Shown: positions 28,372-40,517, numbered from the stretch's first letter. The stretch is 64,000 nt of DNA from Isoperla grammatica (GCA_945910005.1 OX246740.1:3795397-3859396); one strand, 5' to 3'. The notes: generated from the letters alone by a model not told the origin. Translations and numbers: made by a program.

Positions 28372-28560
28372 ATATCACCTGTTGGCGTATTGTTGTACTA
28401 GTGGTTTACGAGGCAGGCAGCGTAATCACTGTTAACCGATCAATGACGTTGAGCCGGTACTGAGTTAGTCCAGGCCTAACAATGTCAAGACAGGAGTCGT
28501 TAGTTAAACTGCCCTGTAGAGTACGCACGTTTATTAGAGGATCTATACATACTCTACGAC

Positions 28561-28673
28561 ACATCATACTTGCACGTCACATCATACTCGCTACGTCACA
28601 TCATACTTGCACGTCACATCATACTCGCTACGTTACATCATACTCGCAACGTCACATCATACTTGCACGTCAC
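28561..28673 (+). repeat. 18-19 bp tandem repeat
   Basis: About six units of CATCATACTTGCACGTCA and CATCATACTCGCTACGTCA alternate. Reading frames of His/Thr/Ser/Leu across it are artefacts. Confidence 0.92.
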
Positions 28674-29370
28674 CTACAACGGAAAAAAAACAAGAAAATC
28701 AATCGATCTTTCGTCGATATTGGCATTTCACCAATATGTACACCCGCACTACCAGGCTGACTAGCACAAATATGAGAATAAATCCCCGAATTCATTACCG
28801 GAAACCATAACAGATGTTCAACCACGCGCACATTTCTTGGAAATCCAACAACTAATCAAATAATAGGCGTCCACACAACAAACAACCGATTACATTATTT
28901 TGATTACTTTTTGACCGGTGGTGGTACTATTAAAACTTCCGAAACCCTTCAAGACAGCTACAGCGCCCCCACCCCCAAACCCCCACCGCGCGCAGGTAAT
29001 TGAGTTTACATTTCGGACCCAACTATTTCAATGAGATTGAGGTCACACTCAGGCTGTACAAACAACTTATTACAAATACAGTGAAATAAATGCCTTGTGG
29101 CGTTCTCAGCTTTGCCACGGTCAGAGTTTAGCATCGTATTATTCTACACTCGTTGACACGTATAAATCAGTGGTAATAGGAAAATCGTCTTTATCAACAA
29201 TGCTCAAACAAAGTTTGTAAGTTCCCTTATACCATTAGCTTACCACATGAATATGGACACATATATACATATTGACCAAGTTTGCGTATGTCAAACTATA
29301 AAGAACTCGCACCTTCAAAGTTCTGGACTTAAAATAATTGCGCGATCAAATTAGAGGACGGTTTACCGTA
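28674..29370. other. no feature recognised
   Basis: A C-rich patch at 28965-28990. Otherwise AT-rich. Confidence 0.45.
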
Positions 29371-30506
29371 TACCCCGGTCAAATAGCAATTTTACCCGGA
29401 ATTAATTGGTACAGATTTTTTTTTATCAGAAGTTGTTTGATATGTATACCTTCATATTCCGAAGAAAGTTTACCGCCGTCCGACCCCCCTAATTAACGTA
29501 ATTAATTAAATTGCTAAAATTAATTAATGCTTATATAATCGTTATTTTCAAAGACTTTTCTGATATTGTATATTAAATACATTACGTAGGCCCTTTTGTA
29601 ATAAGAACAACATTCAAAACCTGTATATAGATAATTCGGCAAGCATTAATTAATTAATATCAATATAATAACATTTTTAATAAAATGGTTCCCGTGTATA
29701 ATTGGTATAATGAAATATATAGTTGATAGTTGCAAATACATAAGTAGTAACATATGAAACTACTGTAGAAAGTTTACCGAAATAAAAGTAATATTCGTAT
29801 GATAAATCAGCATAATTAATGAATACATTAATTACCGATGTTTAAAAGGAATACATATTTGAATGTATGCATCATGGGTATCAAAAGAAAGCTGCCGATA
29901 CGTGGGTTTTAATATCGGTATCTCCGGGAGAAGTAAAAAAAAAAACATTTTCCTAGGGGAAGGAAGGGGGGGGGGGGGGAATGCAGATGTTTCGTTAAAC
30001 GTATCAATCGAAAGATATTAATACGTTGTTTTTAGGAAAAGTACTTTAACAAGGCGATAAAAGAAAATATACACTAGTACTTGGCTTATATATTGGAGAG
30101 GAGGGGGGGGGGGGAGGGGGGTTAAGTAAAAGAGCGCCTTGTAAACTCAATTTTAATGTTTACCCAATTTAATTGATGTGACTTCATAGATCTGAGGTTC
30201 GATTACTCCGATACAAAAGACCCGTCACGGCTTGGGTTAGAATAAGCCCAGAGTGACCCTGCTGGTCGTAAGAGGTGACGAAAGGAGACCCAGTGATATT
30301 CCCTCACCCCCACTATCCCACTGATGATTTATTCTCCCACTTGTCCCTGCCCTCCTTTGCTGGACTCCCTTTATGTGGATTGACGACCTCGCGATGTAGA
30401 TGGACCTGATTCGGAAGACGTCATATGACCAAGGGGTCGAGTACGTCGTTAAACACCGCCAATAATTTAATCCGATACAAAATTCTAGGCCCGTCTACCA
30501 AGATTC
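29371..30506 (+). repeat. left arm of a broken long inverted repeat
   Basis: The arm runs from TACCCCGGT, through AAAGTTTACCGCCGTCCGAC, GTAGTAACATATGAAACTAC and ACCGATGTTTAAAAGGAATA, to the G-run (30104-30121) and CCGTCTACCAAGATT. The right arm (31556-32906) is its reverse complement at roughly 80-90% identity by eye. A family D SINE interrupts it at 30219-30470. Confidence 0.85.
30219..30470 (+). mobile_element. family D retroelement, complete with 12-bp target duplication
   Basis: Flanked by TCCGATACAAAA on both sides (30207-30218, 30471-30482). Starts GACCCGTCACGGCTTGGGTT, includes GCTGGTCGTAAGAGGTGACG and ends GTCGTTAAACACCGCCAATA with a short tail. No coding. Related copies are at 33708-33960 (minus) and 61130-61278. 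SINE or short LINE 3' end. Confidence 0.85.
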
Positions 30507-31555
30507 ACTTCGCAGTGATTCACCAGGCAATGATGGTATAATTCTCATGGTTATAGCTGACTCTACGTGCGGCATCATCTTGTGATTGAAGTACTGTTAT
30601 GATAGGTTATTGTCTTGACCCGATGTAGGAAGCTTAGTGAATCTTGATTTGTTAATTACACACCAATTATATGGCCACTTGATTGGGTTGGTGAGAAAAT
30701 TATTTTTGCTGCTCAAGCAACAGTCATGTTTGGCTCAACTGGATTGTAGTGCGTTTATTACCAGGCCACTCCGTTTAAAATGTTTTTTTTTTTTGCTGTT
30801 GTTGATAGCCCATTATAATCACCATCAACTACTACAGTGGTATTTAAGTATTTGCTTTTGATGTACTAAGCATGCATATTGCATAGCACCTCTTCATAAG
30901 ATTTGTCTCTAGACCAATGTATAAACGATGCAGTCAATGCCCTCCATAAAATACAAAGCAATTGTTATTTATTTTTTCATATTCCATATTCTCGTATTCA
31001 TATTCATATTCGTGATCATAATCGGGGTCGGGATGGATCGTTACCGTACATTTTCTCATGCTAAATCATTACGACATTAAGATTTTATTGTGAACAGCGC
31101 CATAAGAACCATGTAGGTTAACTCTTCTATGATTTTTAAATTGCGATCCCGATACCGACAATTGCGGTTGGGGCTTTATATTCCAAACAGTATACACAAG
31201 AGAAAAAATTTGATCTTGCCTTGGAACACTCAAATAATAAAATAATCTGAAGGTAGTGTTGCCTCTGATGACTCTCGAAAGACGCGCGAGAGTCGTTGGA
31301 AAATCAGCAAAGGATCGACTTTATTGTATTTCCACAAATTAACGGCTCAAAAATAATTGCGCTCACTGAATTCGATACCTACCCAAGTAATCAATATCAA
31401 CAACGTATTCACTTTGTAGTATGAATTGCATAAAAATGTAAGTCTTATTATATGTTTATCTAAACGTTAAAGTTTGTTTGGTATTACGGGCGAAATCTTT
31501 GTGTTATACTGTTCATTGAGAAATTCCGCAGTAATGACATTACACATTTTGTTAA
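30507..31555. other. loop between the long inverted-repeat arms
   Basis: Faint inverted similarity continues for about 50 bp beyond each arm and then fades. No transposase or other frame. A T12 run at 30783. Confidence 0.5.
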
Positions 31556-32906
31556 ATCTTGGTAGACGGGCCATAAGTTTTGTATCGGAGAAACCGGACC
31601 TCATGTTTATGACGTCACATCAATTGGTGCCAGATCCAGTGATCCAAGTGGTAAGAAAGAAGGGCTGTAGCTCAATGATCTTTTCCCCTCCACCTTTCAC
31701 CCAATAAGAAGAGGTTTAAAGAAACAGTAAGGTGAAATTTTAAGTGTTCAGCAGACATTTTAAAGACTTTTATTAAAATTAAGTCTTACTAAACAAGTTT
31801 TCCATGGACGTAGTAATCTTGTTTTTTCAACTTATTATATTACTGTTTTAACGCAAATTACTGTTCTGTTGTTGAAGTGTGTCAGTGATACTTGTTCGTT
31901 TAGCTAAATTTGAGTTTATTTCACATCGGGTCTATTTGACTATATTTTGAAATGTTATTTATATCTGGTATTTCAAAACATACGAAACAAGTTAGTTATT
32001 GCTAGAATGTGATGTATATACATAAAAAGTAAGTAAGAACTGGTATTCAAATAAGTACCAGTACGGCGCTGCGGCACACTTTTATCATTGGTTAGATCAC
32101 ATCTAAAATGGGTTCATAAAGCGCCTGTTTTATTTACCCCCCAGCCCCCTCCGCCACCCCCAACCGCCCCCCTCCCAAATATATAGGCCAAGCACTAGGG
32201 TACATTTTTTTAATCGTGCTGTTAAAGTACTTTGGCTAAAAACAAGGTCTGAGCTTTTATTTTATACGTTTGACGAAATATCTGCATCCCCCCCCCCCCC
32301 CCCCACAAAGAAAAATGTATTTTTTTTTTTAATTCACCCGGAGATACCGATATTAAAACTTACGAATCGGCAGCTTTCTTTTGATACCCATAATGCATAC
32401 ATTCAAATATGTATTCCTTTCAAACAATCGGTAATTAATGTATTCATTAATTATGCTGATTTATCAAACGAATATTACTTTTATTTCGGTAAACTTTCTA
32501 CAGTAGTTTCATATGTTACTACTTATGTATTTACAACTATCAACTATATATTCCATTATACCAATTATACACGGGAACCATTTTATTAAAAATGTTATTA
32601 TCTGGACATTAATTAATTAATGCTTGCCGAAATATCTATATACAGGTTTTGAATGTTGTTCTTATTACAAAAGGTCTTACTTAATGTATTTAATATACAA
32701 TATTAGAAAAATCTTTGAAAATAACGATTATATAAGCATTAATTAATTTTAGCAATTTAATTAATAACATTAATTAGGGGGGTCGGACGGCGGTAAACTT
32801 TCTTCGGAATATGAAGGTATACATAGCAAACAACATCTGATACAAAAAAATTCTGTACCAATTAATTCCGGGTCAAGCCTATTTCAGCTTTTATATTACC
32901 GGGGTA
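31556..32906 (-). repeat. right arm of the long inverted repeat
   Basis: Inverted copy of 29371-30506. Pairing is continuous over about 32084-32906, then skips about 450 bp of unmatched DNA (31635-32083) and resumes at 31556-31632 (reverse complement CTCCGATACAAAAC...GGCCCGTCTACCAAGATT). A, T, C and G runs vary in length between arms. Confidence 0.8.
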
Positions 32907-33327
32907 GTAACCAATAATATGTTGAGCTTATTTTAATATGCTCTACATCAGTGTAAGGCCAAAAAGGCCTATTTAAAAGATTCAATAAGCACGCAAAGAA
33001 GTGTGTATAGATGATTTGAGAACACAATCGTAAGCGAAACTTAACAAATAGCGTTTGGCTGTCACTATGCAATGTTACATACCACACATGGCTATAAGAA
33101 AACCCAAGCTTCACGTTTCAGTATGTTACAACTCTTTGAAGTTCAGCTAAGATCTTTATCCACAAAGCTCTTTGGAAGTTCATGGAACGTTTTTCGGAAG
33201 AAACAGACTCAACTCTTTCCGCCACTAATCTTGATCGACTGTTTCCCAATAACGCTGTCATGGAACAACGCTCACTCCATAGGTAACTTAACACGCGGAA
33301 CAGTGGTTGGACACGCTACACATGTTG

Positions 33328-33722
33328 CAAGAACCTCATTTATTGATTTCATTGTTATTGTTAGATCAGTTTAGACTAGCGAAGGGTAGTCTCTACGTCA
33401 TTAACCGCAGAAAATTGTCATTATGGCGTAGTTTTTTTGATTATTAATTCGATAATAATATATAATAAAAACACTTATTACAATGAAAGACACAACTTAG
33501 AGCAATCAGTGTTTAGAGCTTACTAAACCACAATGCGATGTTGATTCAGATTTTCGATTTCAAAGCCCATTCTTGTGATATAATTTTTAAATTAAAATTT
33601 GGTGCTGTTTTTGACGTAGAGGTATCCTTTCCCCGTTAAGTTTAGGGGTAGAGACAAGGCACCAGTAGGATAAGTTGTTGCGTGTCACTAGAATCTCATT
33701 TATTGATTTCATTATTATTTGT
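33328..33722 (+). repeat. pair of about 33-bp direct repeats
   Basis: AACCTCATTTATTGATTTCA plus TTGTTATTGTT at 33332 and AATCTCATTTATTGATTTCA plus TTATTATTTGTT at 33692 are nearly the same. The second abuts the family D tail. Confidence 0.5.
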
Positions 33723-33960
33723 TGTTTAACAACGTACTCGAAAAATATGGTCATCATAATATGACGTCGGGGGATGTTTGGAGGAAAGGGACAAGATGGA
33801 CGTAAAGATGAGACATGGAAAGTGGATGACGTGGGCTGCCTTTCGTCTAGCTTCTCCACCTCGACCTATGGTGGTCTTACCAGAAGCATACGCTTCTGCC
33901 GGTATAGCTCTCATGATCAACAAAGCACACCAAGACAAGGTATCAGTCCTTGGGCATGTA
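33708..33960 (-). mobile_element. family D copy, minus strand
   Basis: On the minus strand: GACGAAAGGCAGCCCACGTC, ATCCACTTTCCATG, CCCGACGTCATATTATGATG, CGAGTACGTTGTTAAACAAC and an AATAAT tail. Same order as 61130-61278. Confidence 0.7.
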
Positions 33961-34059
33961 CGAGAACCTCATAGAAATCTCATTGCGTGTGTTCATAGAA
34001 TTAATGTAAGGGATTTATAATGTGATAGGGCTGGTGAAGGCACACACGAAAAAATATAG

Positions 34060-34335
34060 GTACATTGCTTCAAGTTATTTGCAAGGTGGTGTCGTCTTAC
34101 TTTTGGTCGAGTGACGTAACAAATACCTACCAAGCTAAAGTGTATAGCGTTCTCATGTTTCCGATGTTGTATTGATACTGTCAGCGCATTTGTTGGCAGG
34201 CGTCGTTAAGGCGGATTCAAAGCTCGGCTAGTGCAATACATGCAGTGGACAATAACAAGCAGGTACAGCGAAATCACACGCTGAATTCCGTTGAAATAGA
34301 CCACGTGGAGTGACCGTCTCTTCTGAGAATTTAAC
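34060..34335 (+). repeat. dispersed repeat family C, copy 3 (3' part)
   Basis: TTGCAAGGTGGTGTCGTC, ATACCTACCAAGCTAAA, CATGCAGTGGACAATAACAA and GTGGAGTGACCGTCTCTTCT line up with 18917-19182, ending at the same place (GAGAATTT). Confidence 0.65.
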
Positions 34336-35282
34336 GATAATATTATTTGATTCTGCGATGACAAATGCTTGAATGTACTACGCGTTTTAAAATGCTAACG
34401 AAATTTAAGATGATATAAAAGAACACTAAGTACTATATAAATTTAAAAACATAAAACTGATTCTGAAACATATTAAAAGCTCGAAACGAGTTGAACGCCA
34501 AGTAAATTCTGAAAGCATATTCTGAAGATTGTTCCAAGTCGTAAAACCCTACACTTTTATTGCCGTATGTGGTGAAAAATGGTTCTACAGAAGAAAGTTC
34601 ACGGCGCGTACTTACTCCAACATATCCAGCCACCAAAAGCACAACTTAAATAAAATCATCGTAGAAAGGTGAAGACTATATTACACAAGATGGTTTGAAA
34701 AAAAGGAGAAAATTTAAGAAATACGATTACGAAAGGCGATAAAAAAGGCGTAAAGACGCGCTTGGTTTTACGCAGCTAGCGAAAGTTTACGAGGGTTTAC
34801 GCGATGTCTCAGTTGGGCTCGGTATGACGTCACTACGACGGCCATTAACAAGGCGTTTCAAACCGGTTTGAACCAAGCAGGTTGAAATTGAAAACAGCTT
34901 GAAATAACTACACTTAGTTTTCCAGGCGATTTGATACTTTTAATTCAAGTGCTTAACTGGATTGTAATTATACCGACTTCGCCCAAAATCGATAGGTTTA
35001 AAATCAGTTTTGACGCGAAGCGATTGCACCACGTCGGTTTGAAACGCGTTGGTTAGTCTCTAGTCGAAAGATTGTTAGTCTAGTGAATCACAGCTCTACA
35101 AGCCTGTTGCGCTGACATCGAAAATAAATACCGCAGCTTTTACTGAGTGTACGCGAACACTACAGCAAGTTACCATGGAACAACACTTCTTCCTTTGTTG
35201 GTTGCCTAACCTAACCTCAGCTTTCTTAGCTTCATATAATCTTAACTAACCTACCATATTAAAACATCAATTTGGTCATGAG

Positions 35283-35421
35283 CAATGCACTGTTCCTTGT
35301 CAAGATTACCAATAACGCAATATTTCGAGCACTCACCAGCTTTCTTTAACGGGCTAAGTCAAGCTGATGAGTGCTCGAAAGATTGCGTTATTTTTTATCT
35401 TGATAAAGATCAGTGCATTAT
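35283..35421. mobile_element. palindromic MITE, about 60-bp arms
   Basis: CAATGCACTG...CAAGAT...AATAACGCAATATTTCGAGC, then ACTCACCAGCTT, folds onto AAGCTGATGAGT, then GCTCGAAAGATTGCGTTATT, and ATCTTGAT...CAGTGCATT. The loop is about 17 bp. No coding. Confidence 0.8.
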
Positions 35422-38400
35422 CCAACTAGTTATTTTAATAACGTTTTACCTGCTCTACTAAGTTGTAAATGTAATTTATCTTGGTCTATCGCCATTGATC
35501 ATCTCGAATATCTCTCACAAGAATCATTATCAGACTAATCTAGCCTACCAATGTCTTATTCATAAATATTCTTTAGAATTAGATTACGGTTTGTATTACA
35601 ATCTATTGTTAGCGTAGTTTTCACTTTAAATGCTCCAGCACACAAGACAATATGGATGTGTAACCGATTCCTGCCTGCATCTTTTCATCAGTAGCCAGTC
35701 ACATTAAGCAATAATCATGCAACGTAAAATGTATTTATTATGAATATTATTTTTATTCTAAAATTAATTAATTGTTAAATAAATGCATGCAATATTTATT
35801 CACTAATCAGCAACATAGCAACAAGGAACGTAGTTATTGAGTTATCTGCCAGTGGAACTCAGGGGAGCTATATCAATCTAATAATAAGCAGCCTAAATGT
35901 ATTAAACTAGCCTAGGAATCAACTTTACCGAAGTTTACCGGTGACGGTAATCGAACAAGCAAGCTCTGACTGTGCCATCTCTTATGCGTTATATTATCTA
36001 TTAGATACATATCACTAGATTTATTATTGTTCTAGTTCCATATGTTGGAAACGAAATACTTTTTCTAAATCGATTTAAAAATCTTTCAAAACGAAAATAT
36101 CTCAAACAAATGTGAATTTTTTCTCTAAAAATATTGTGAAAACTGTTCAGAAAAAAGCACGCGAAAATAAATTGTTTACGATATAAAATAATGTGAAGCC
36201 AAAACAATTTGCATAGCACACTCCTTCAATAACAAGAGAAAACTCTGCATATAGCGCGCCGCCCTAACTTACGGGCTTTGCCAAATATTAACCATAAAAC
36301 ACTCTGGAAGTTGGGAAGTGCTCTCGTTCGCAGAATGCTGTGATTAGTTATCGCCGATCGGCGTTGCCACCGAATCCCATCGGCGCCAGCTAGGACGACG
36401 CCTGGCGTCTAATGAGACCTCTACATCGGTTTACTTAATCCTCCCACTGACGCAAAGGTCACTAGCTGGAGGGCTACGTGGCTACATCATACATGGCTGC
36501 GTGGCTGGCGTTAGTAACATGGCTCTCATCTACTTGTCAATATTAGAATTATTTGAAGTAGTCATAGTAGTAGCAGAAGTAGAAATGGTGGTGGTAGTAT
36601 TAGTATCAGTTGTATGGTTATGGTAATAAAAGTACTTTCAAGAACTAAACCAATACATCTTGAAATATAAATACAACATTAATACATTAAAGTGCGCTGC
36701 ACATAATGCAATATGATATGTGACGATATTACAATAAGTAGTAGTAGTAGTAGAAGTAGTATTCTTTATTAGCAACGGGGCTTCCTAAACAAATCTTTAA
36801 CGCATTTATTGTTTTCTGATCCAGAAGGGGACAGAAGAGTAACAAATAATAAATCCCTGCATTATAATCTCCCCATTTATGTTTTGATTTTTAGAAAATG
36901 TGTGTGTTTGACAGTTCCTTCATTTCAAATCTATAACAACATTCTTTTAAGAAGCTCAGCTGGCAAGATATATCTTTTCATTCTTCGCTTTGTTTTTTTC
37001 CTTTCTCTAATCTCAACTACAGGCCGAGAAGTTTTGTGTTGTTCCCGAAAGTTCGTAACTGGTATAAAGTAAACAACCGTCAGTCAGAGAGGAGAGGAGC
37101 GAAGAGGAAGGAGGAGGAAAGGAGAGGGCGCGTGGCAGACTTAGAAATGCACACCACCTCTCCGCGCCTTGTTACTTTTAATGAAAAGTAAGCTAGGTTA
37201 GTCGGCCCCCCGGAGAGTTGGAGGAAAAACAAACATCACTTTTAATCCTAGTGCCACTGTTAATTCAATACAGTCGTCGCTAAAACAATTTCAAGATGCT
37301 TTAGTTCCGATTTTCATTAAATCGTCTACTGCCATGAGTGTTCGATTCGTATCTTGAACTTTTCAGTTTCGGCACTATTTTTTGGATATTATAAACCATT
37401 TTATATAATTAGTTTTGTCTAAATATCGTTATTTTTTAAAATTGTAATGTGTAATAAACGTCACAAGCGATGCATATGGGGAAGGTGAAAGATAAGATCT
37501 TCAAGAGTTGGTGAGGACGCATATTTACTCTCAACAGCTCTTCTGCATTCTTTACGTATCTGATATAGTTACAGATTTATAATTCTCTTGCCAATTGATT
37601 CGTACATTTTGAAATGCATTAACTAATATAGTGAGTGTAGGGGAGTATTTACAGTAAATCCATTATTTCATTTATAGAGATTGATGTTTGCGAGTGTAGG
37701 TATTACAGCATGTTGGCTGTCAATTTTAAAATGAAGGCATTCCAAATGTGTTTTACTTTTGACCAATTCTTAGCAAATGTTACCAGCGTTCCCATGTTTC
37801 CTACATAGGTCTACAGTATTTTTATTCTGGAAGTGTGAAAGGACATTACCTCTCTAATTTTAAAAGGGGTATTTGTATTGTAGCTTAATCTAAAATTGTT
37901 TACAGGCGATACCAAGAAATACTTCAATAGCTGAATACACTAAATTTCACGTCTATAAACGTAAATTAAATATTTGTGTTCATGGTTTCCTAAGTGAAGC
38001 AAATTTTGAACGAAACAGTTAAAGATTCTATGAAAAATAACATTTTTGTGTAGCTATTTTTAAGGTTCCATTACGAGGGTTCTGAGACACGTTTTCAAAA
38101 AGTAAATTAATGAATATGCATTGCGTTCAGATAGAAACGCACAGTCAATCATGCGGAAAGCAATTCGTATAATTGTACCCAATCTACGTAGAGTGTACTA
38201 ACTATTTCTTCTACAAATCTTGAAATGTACTCATTCATATATCCTTACCTAATAATAATTGCGAAATTCATTTTCGTTCGCTTTTTAAGATACACGGAAA
38301 CCCTAACAATACTGGTCCATTTGTGTTCCCTCTATTTGAGACAGATTTTGAATGTATACTTTATTTTGTTCTAAGAAAAGTGATCCATTTCTGCCAATGT

Positions 38401-38700
38401 ATTATATGTACAGTTATGTTTGGGTTTGTAGAAAGGAAACGATCAGAGTTCATTTTTGTCTAATAAACCTTCATAATTGTTCCCTGAAACGAGATTTCCT
38501 AGAAAAACAGCATTGCCAGTTTTACTTGCTTGACTTGGCTGGCGATCGAAATTCGAAGGAATTGACAACACCGCTCTACCAGATGACACTTAAGTAGTAG
38601 TAGTTGTTGTTATGCTTTCCAGCGGTAGTTAAAAAAAAAACCTTCCGCTGGCTATGTAATTTCAATAGTAGCGTAGTATTGAATTATTTGCAAGACAAAG
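35422..38700. other. AT-rich DNA, presumed intron
   Basis: A GGAGAGGAGCGAAGAGGAAG purine patch with a GC-rich stretch lies at 37085-37165 and a (GTA)n at 36741-36760. No exon of the minus-strand gene was recognised to the left of 38897. Confidence 0.45.
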
Positions 38701-38877
38701 ACTCTATCTACCGGTAGACTATTAAACCACTACCGCAACACTAGCTCTATCTACCGGTAGACTATTAAACCACTACCGCAACACTAGCTCCTGAGTATTA
38801 AACCACTACCACAACGCTGGCTCTATCTACCGGCAGAGTATAAAACCACTACGACGACGCTCGCCCTATCTACCGCA
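38701..38877. repeat. 43-bp minisatellite next to the exon F donor
   Basis: About four units of a CTCTATCTACCGGTAGAC...ACCACTACCGCAACACTAG type lie in tandem. The first two are nearly identical and later ones are diverged or internally deleted. The array is in the intron just after exon F. Confidence 0.85.
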
Positions 38878-38896
38878 CATGTGTTGACTCACTCAC

Positions 38897-39051
38897 CGGT
38901 CTGCGTGCTGCTGTCAAAGAAGGTGCTGGTTGTCTCTACTGTCATGGAGGCGAAGGTCCCGTCTGTGATCTGAGCAGATGAGTCGCGTCGACCTCGTGAC
39001 CTGATGCTGTAGTCGTCAGACTGAGACGACTGGCGACGGAAGTTTCGGCAC
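38897..39051 (-). CDS. unc79: internal exon F, last visible exon of the gene
   Basis: This 155-bp exon has acceptor GTGACGCAG above 39051 and donor ACCG|GTGAGT below 38897. It enters in phase 2 (completing Arg) and leaves in phase 1. It encodes CRNFRRQSSQSDDYSIRSRG, then RRDSSAQITDGTFASMTVET, then TSTFFDSSTQT. The peptide GRRDSSAQIT here repeats one in exon A almost exactly, although the two lie about 600 residues apart in the joined protein. A 43-bp minisatellite (38701-38877) starts about 20 bases past the donor. I found no later exon in the remaining 38.7 kb, so the next intron is very long or its exons are too short to recognise. The protein is incomplete at both ends in this window. Confidence 0.8.
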
Positions 39052-39099
39052 CTGCGTCACACAACACAGGGATAAACAAATACTCCAACCTAGGTCACA

Positions 39100-39292
39100 C
39101 AATACTTTGCTTATTAGTTTTTAGTTCCAAACCAAGTAAAAATGACAATGCAATGTGGCAACCACGTACGAGTTCTACGACTCATGTGATGTCTCATATG
39201 CCCAATAACCTGTATTTGTTACTTATACAAAATGTACACTGTATTTTCTCTTGAAATAAATTGAAATTGAAATTGAAAAAAAAAAAAAAGAT
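39100..39292 (+). mobile_element. possible retrotransposon 3' tail
   Basis: Ends TTGAAATAAATTGAAATTGA, AATTGAAA and then an A13-14 run, typical of short-repeat LINE tails. It lies in the intron between exons F and E. Nothing upstream identifies the element. Confidence 0.35.
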
Positions 39293-39903
39293 ACGCCAAA
39301 GTAGGTAAACCATGAAAAATTCAAACAAAACAAAAATAATTACATTTCAAATTCTTTATAACAAATTACATTTCAAATTTTTTTATATTGATTTTTATAT
39401 TCGCGGGATAAATCAGTTGGAAGAAAAATCAATTGGAAGAATAATTCAGACGACAACAAAAGTCATTCCGTTCCGTCGCAAGCAGTGACCAATCACAGCG
39501 TATCTTTCAGCCCGGATGTAATAGGTTAGGTTCGCGCGAAACGCGGTATGTTTAAATTTCAGTTATTTTTATTGCATTTGTTGTTTTGTCAACACAGCAC
39601 TGTTCGACTACCTTCGGGACTGCAACATTTTGTAGTTGTTCCATATGGTAGTTGTTCCATGTGGGAGGTTTTCCAAGTGGGATTCATTCCTTGTGGAACA
39701 GTTTCGTGTACCCTTATTTATAGTTCTTAAGATTTGACTAGGCCATGTACCGTAAACGCGACAGGACTGCCTGGGTTGTTCATTGTTATTATTATTATTG
39801 TCATTGTTACATTTTCATTGCCATTAGTTGGTCCGGCCTAAAAAATTTTGATTTGGTGCCGTTTTAAGAGCTAGCCACATTTTTTCCTTAGATTATTGTG
39901 TAC

Positions 39904-40215
39904 CTGATCATCTCCTCGGTGGTTGATTGTCTTCGGAATCCCCGCGCAATGAGTATCTCCTCAGTGGTGGACTGGCGGCGGATCGCGGGCGCATGCGTGG
40001 CCGGCGCGGCGGGGATGCGCGCGCACGGCGACGGGTCACGTGACGAGCACGTGGAGGAGGAGTCAGGCGAGCGCGGGGATCCCCCGCCCGAGGAGGGAGC
40101 CACCGCGCCAGAACGACCTTGGATAGAGGTCGACTGACGGCGGAGTCGACCGCGACGACTTCGACTTACGGGCGAGACGTCCCGCTCGCCGCTGCGGTCT
40201 GGTGAGAGGTGCGAC
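39904..40215 (-). CDS. unc79: internal exon E, RRQSTTEE tandem-repeat segment
   Basis: This 312-bp exon has acceptor CGTTTCAG above 40215 and donor CAG|GTACAC below 39904, and is entered and left in phase 2. It encodes SHLSPDRSGERDVSPVSRSR, then RRQSTSIQ, a Gly/Ser/Pro-rich stretch and a Cys-containing STCSSRDPSPCARIP segment. It ends with RRQSTTEEILIARGF followed by RRQSTTEEMIR, a 15-residue tandem repeat whose third unit starts in exon F (CRNFRRQSSQSDD). I associate this RRQSTTEE block with arthropod UNC-79 homologues. The association is remembered, not searched. Local GC is very high (about 39950-40170). Further transcription-related roles cannot be judged. Confidence 0.8.
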
Positions 40216-40274
40216 CTGAAACGAGGAGCGCGATGTGAGGCTACAAGATATTTGTATGGTATTCATCAAAACCA

Positions 40275-40517
40275 GGGCCTGGATTCACAAGTAGTTCTCT
40301 CTAAGACCGGCCTAACTTTGGATCTCTTGTAAAAGCAGACGTAGGTCACATGCAGAATTTTCTAGTTTGTAGTGCGAACAAAGATGCAATGAACATTCCA
40401 ATATCTTTTAAAATCTGTTCTCAGATACTGGCCTGGATTCAAAAGAGGTTCAAAGTTTGGCGGGTCAGAGATATAATCAGAAAAAGACGTAGGACCTCTT
40501 GTGAAGCCAGGCCTTGG
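40275..40517. mobile_element. MITE with GGGCCTGGATTCACAAG-type inverted ends
   Basis: The left end AGGGCCTGGATTCACAAG and the right end CTTGTGAAGCCAGGCCTTG are inverted copies. The interior repeats GGCCTGGATTCAAAAGAGG. No coding capacity. It lies in the intron between exons D and E. No clear target duplication was found, so the superfamily is a guess (PIF/Harbinger-like ends). Confidence 0.5.

Noticed and set aside
28561..28673. CRISPR-like array (regular short units)
   Set aside because: Units are contiguous with no unique spacers, in a eukaryotic context. It is a plain tandem repeat.
40063..40269. 68-codon minus-strand frame overlapping exon E
   Set aside because: Different frame from the phase-consistent RRQSTTEE frame and runs through the acceptor.
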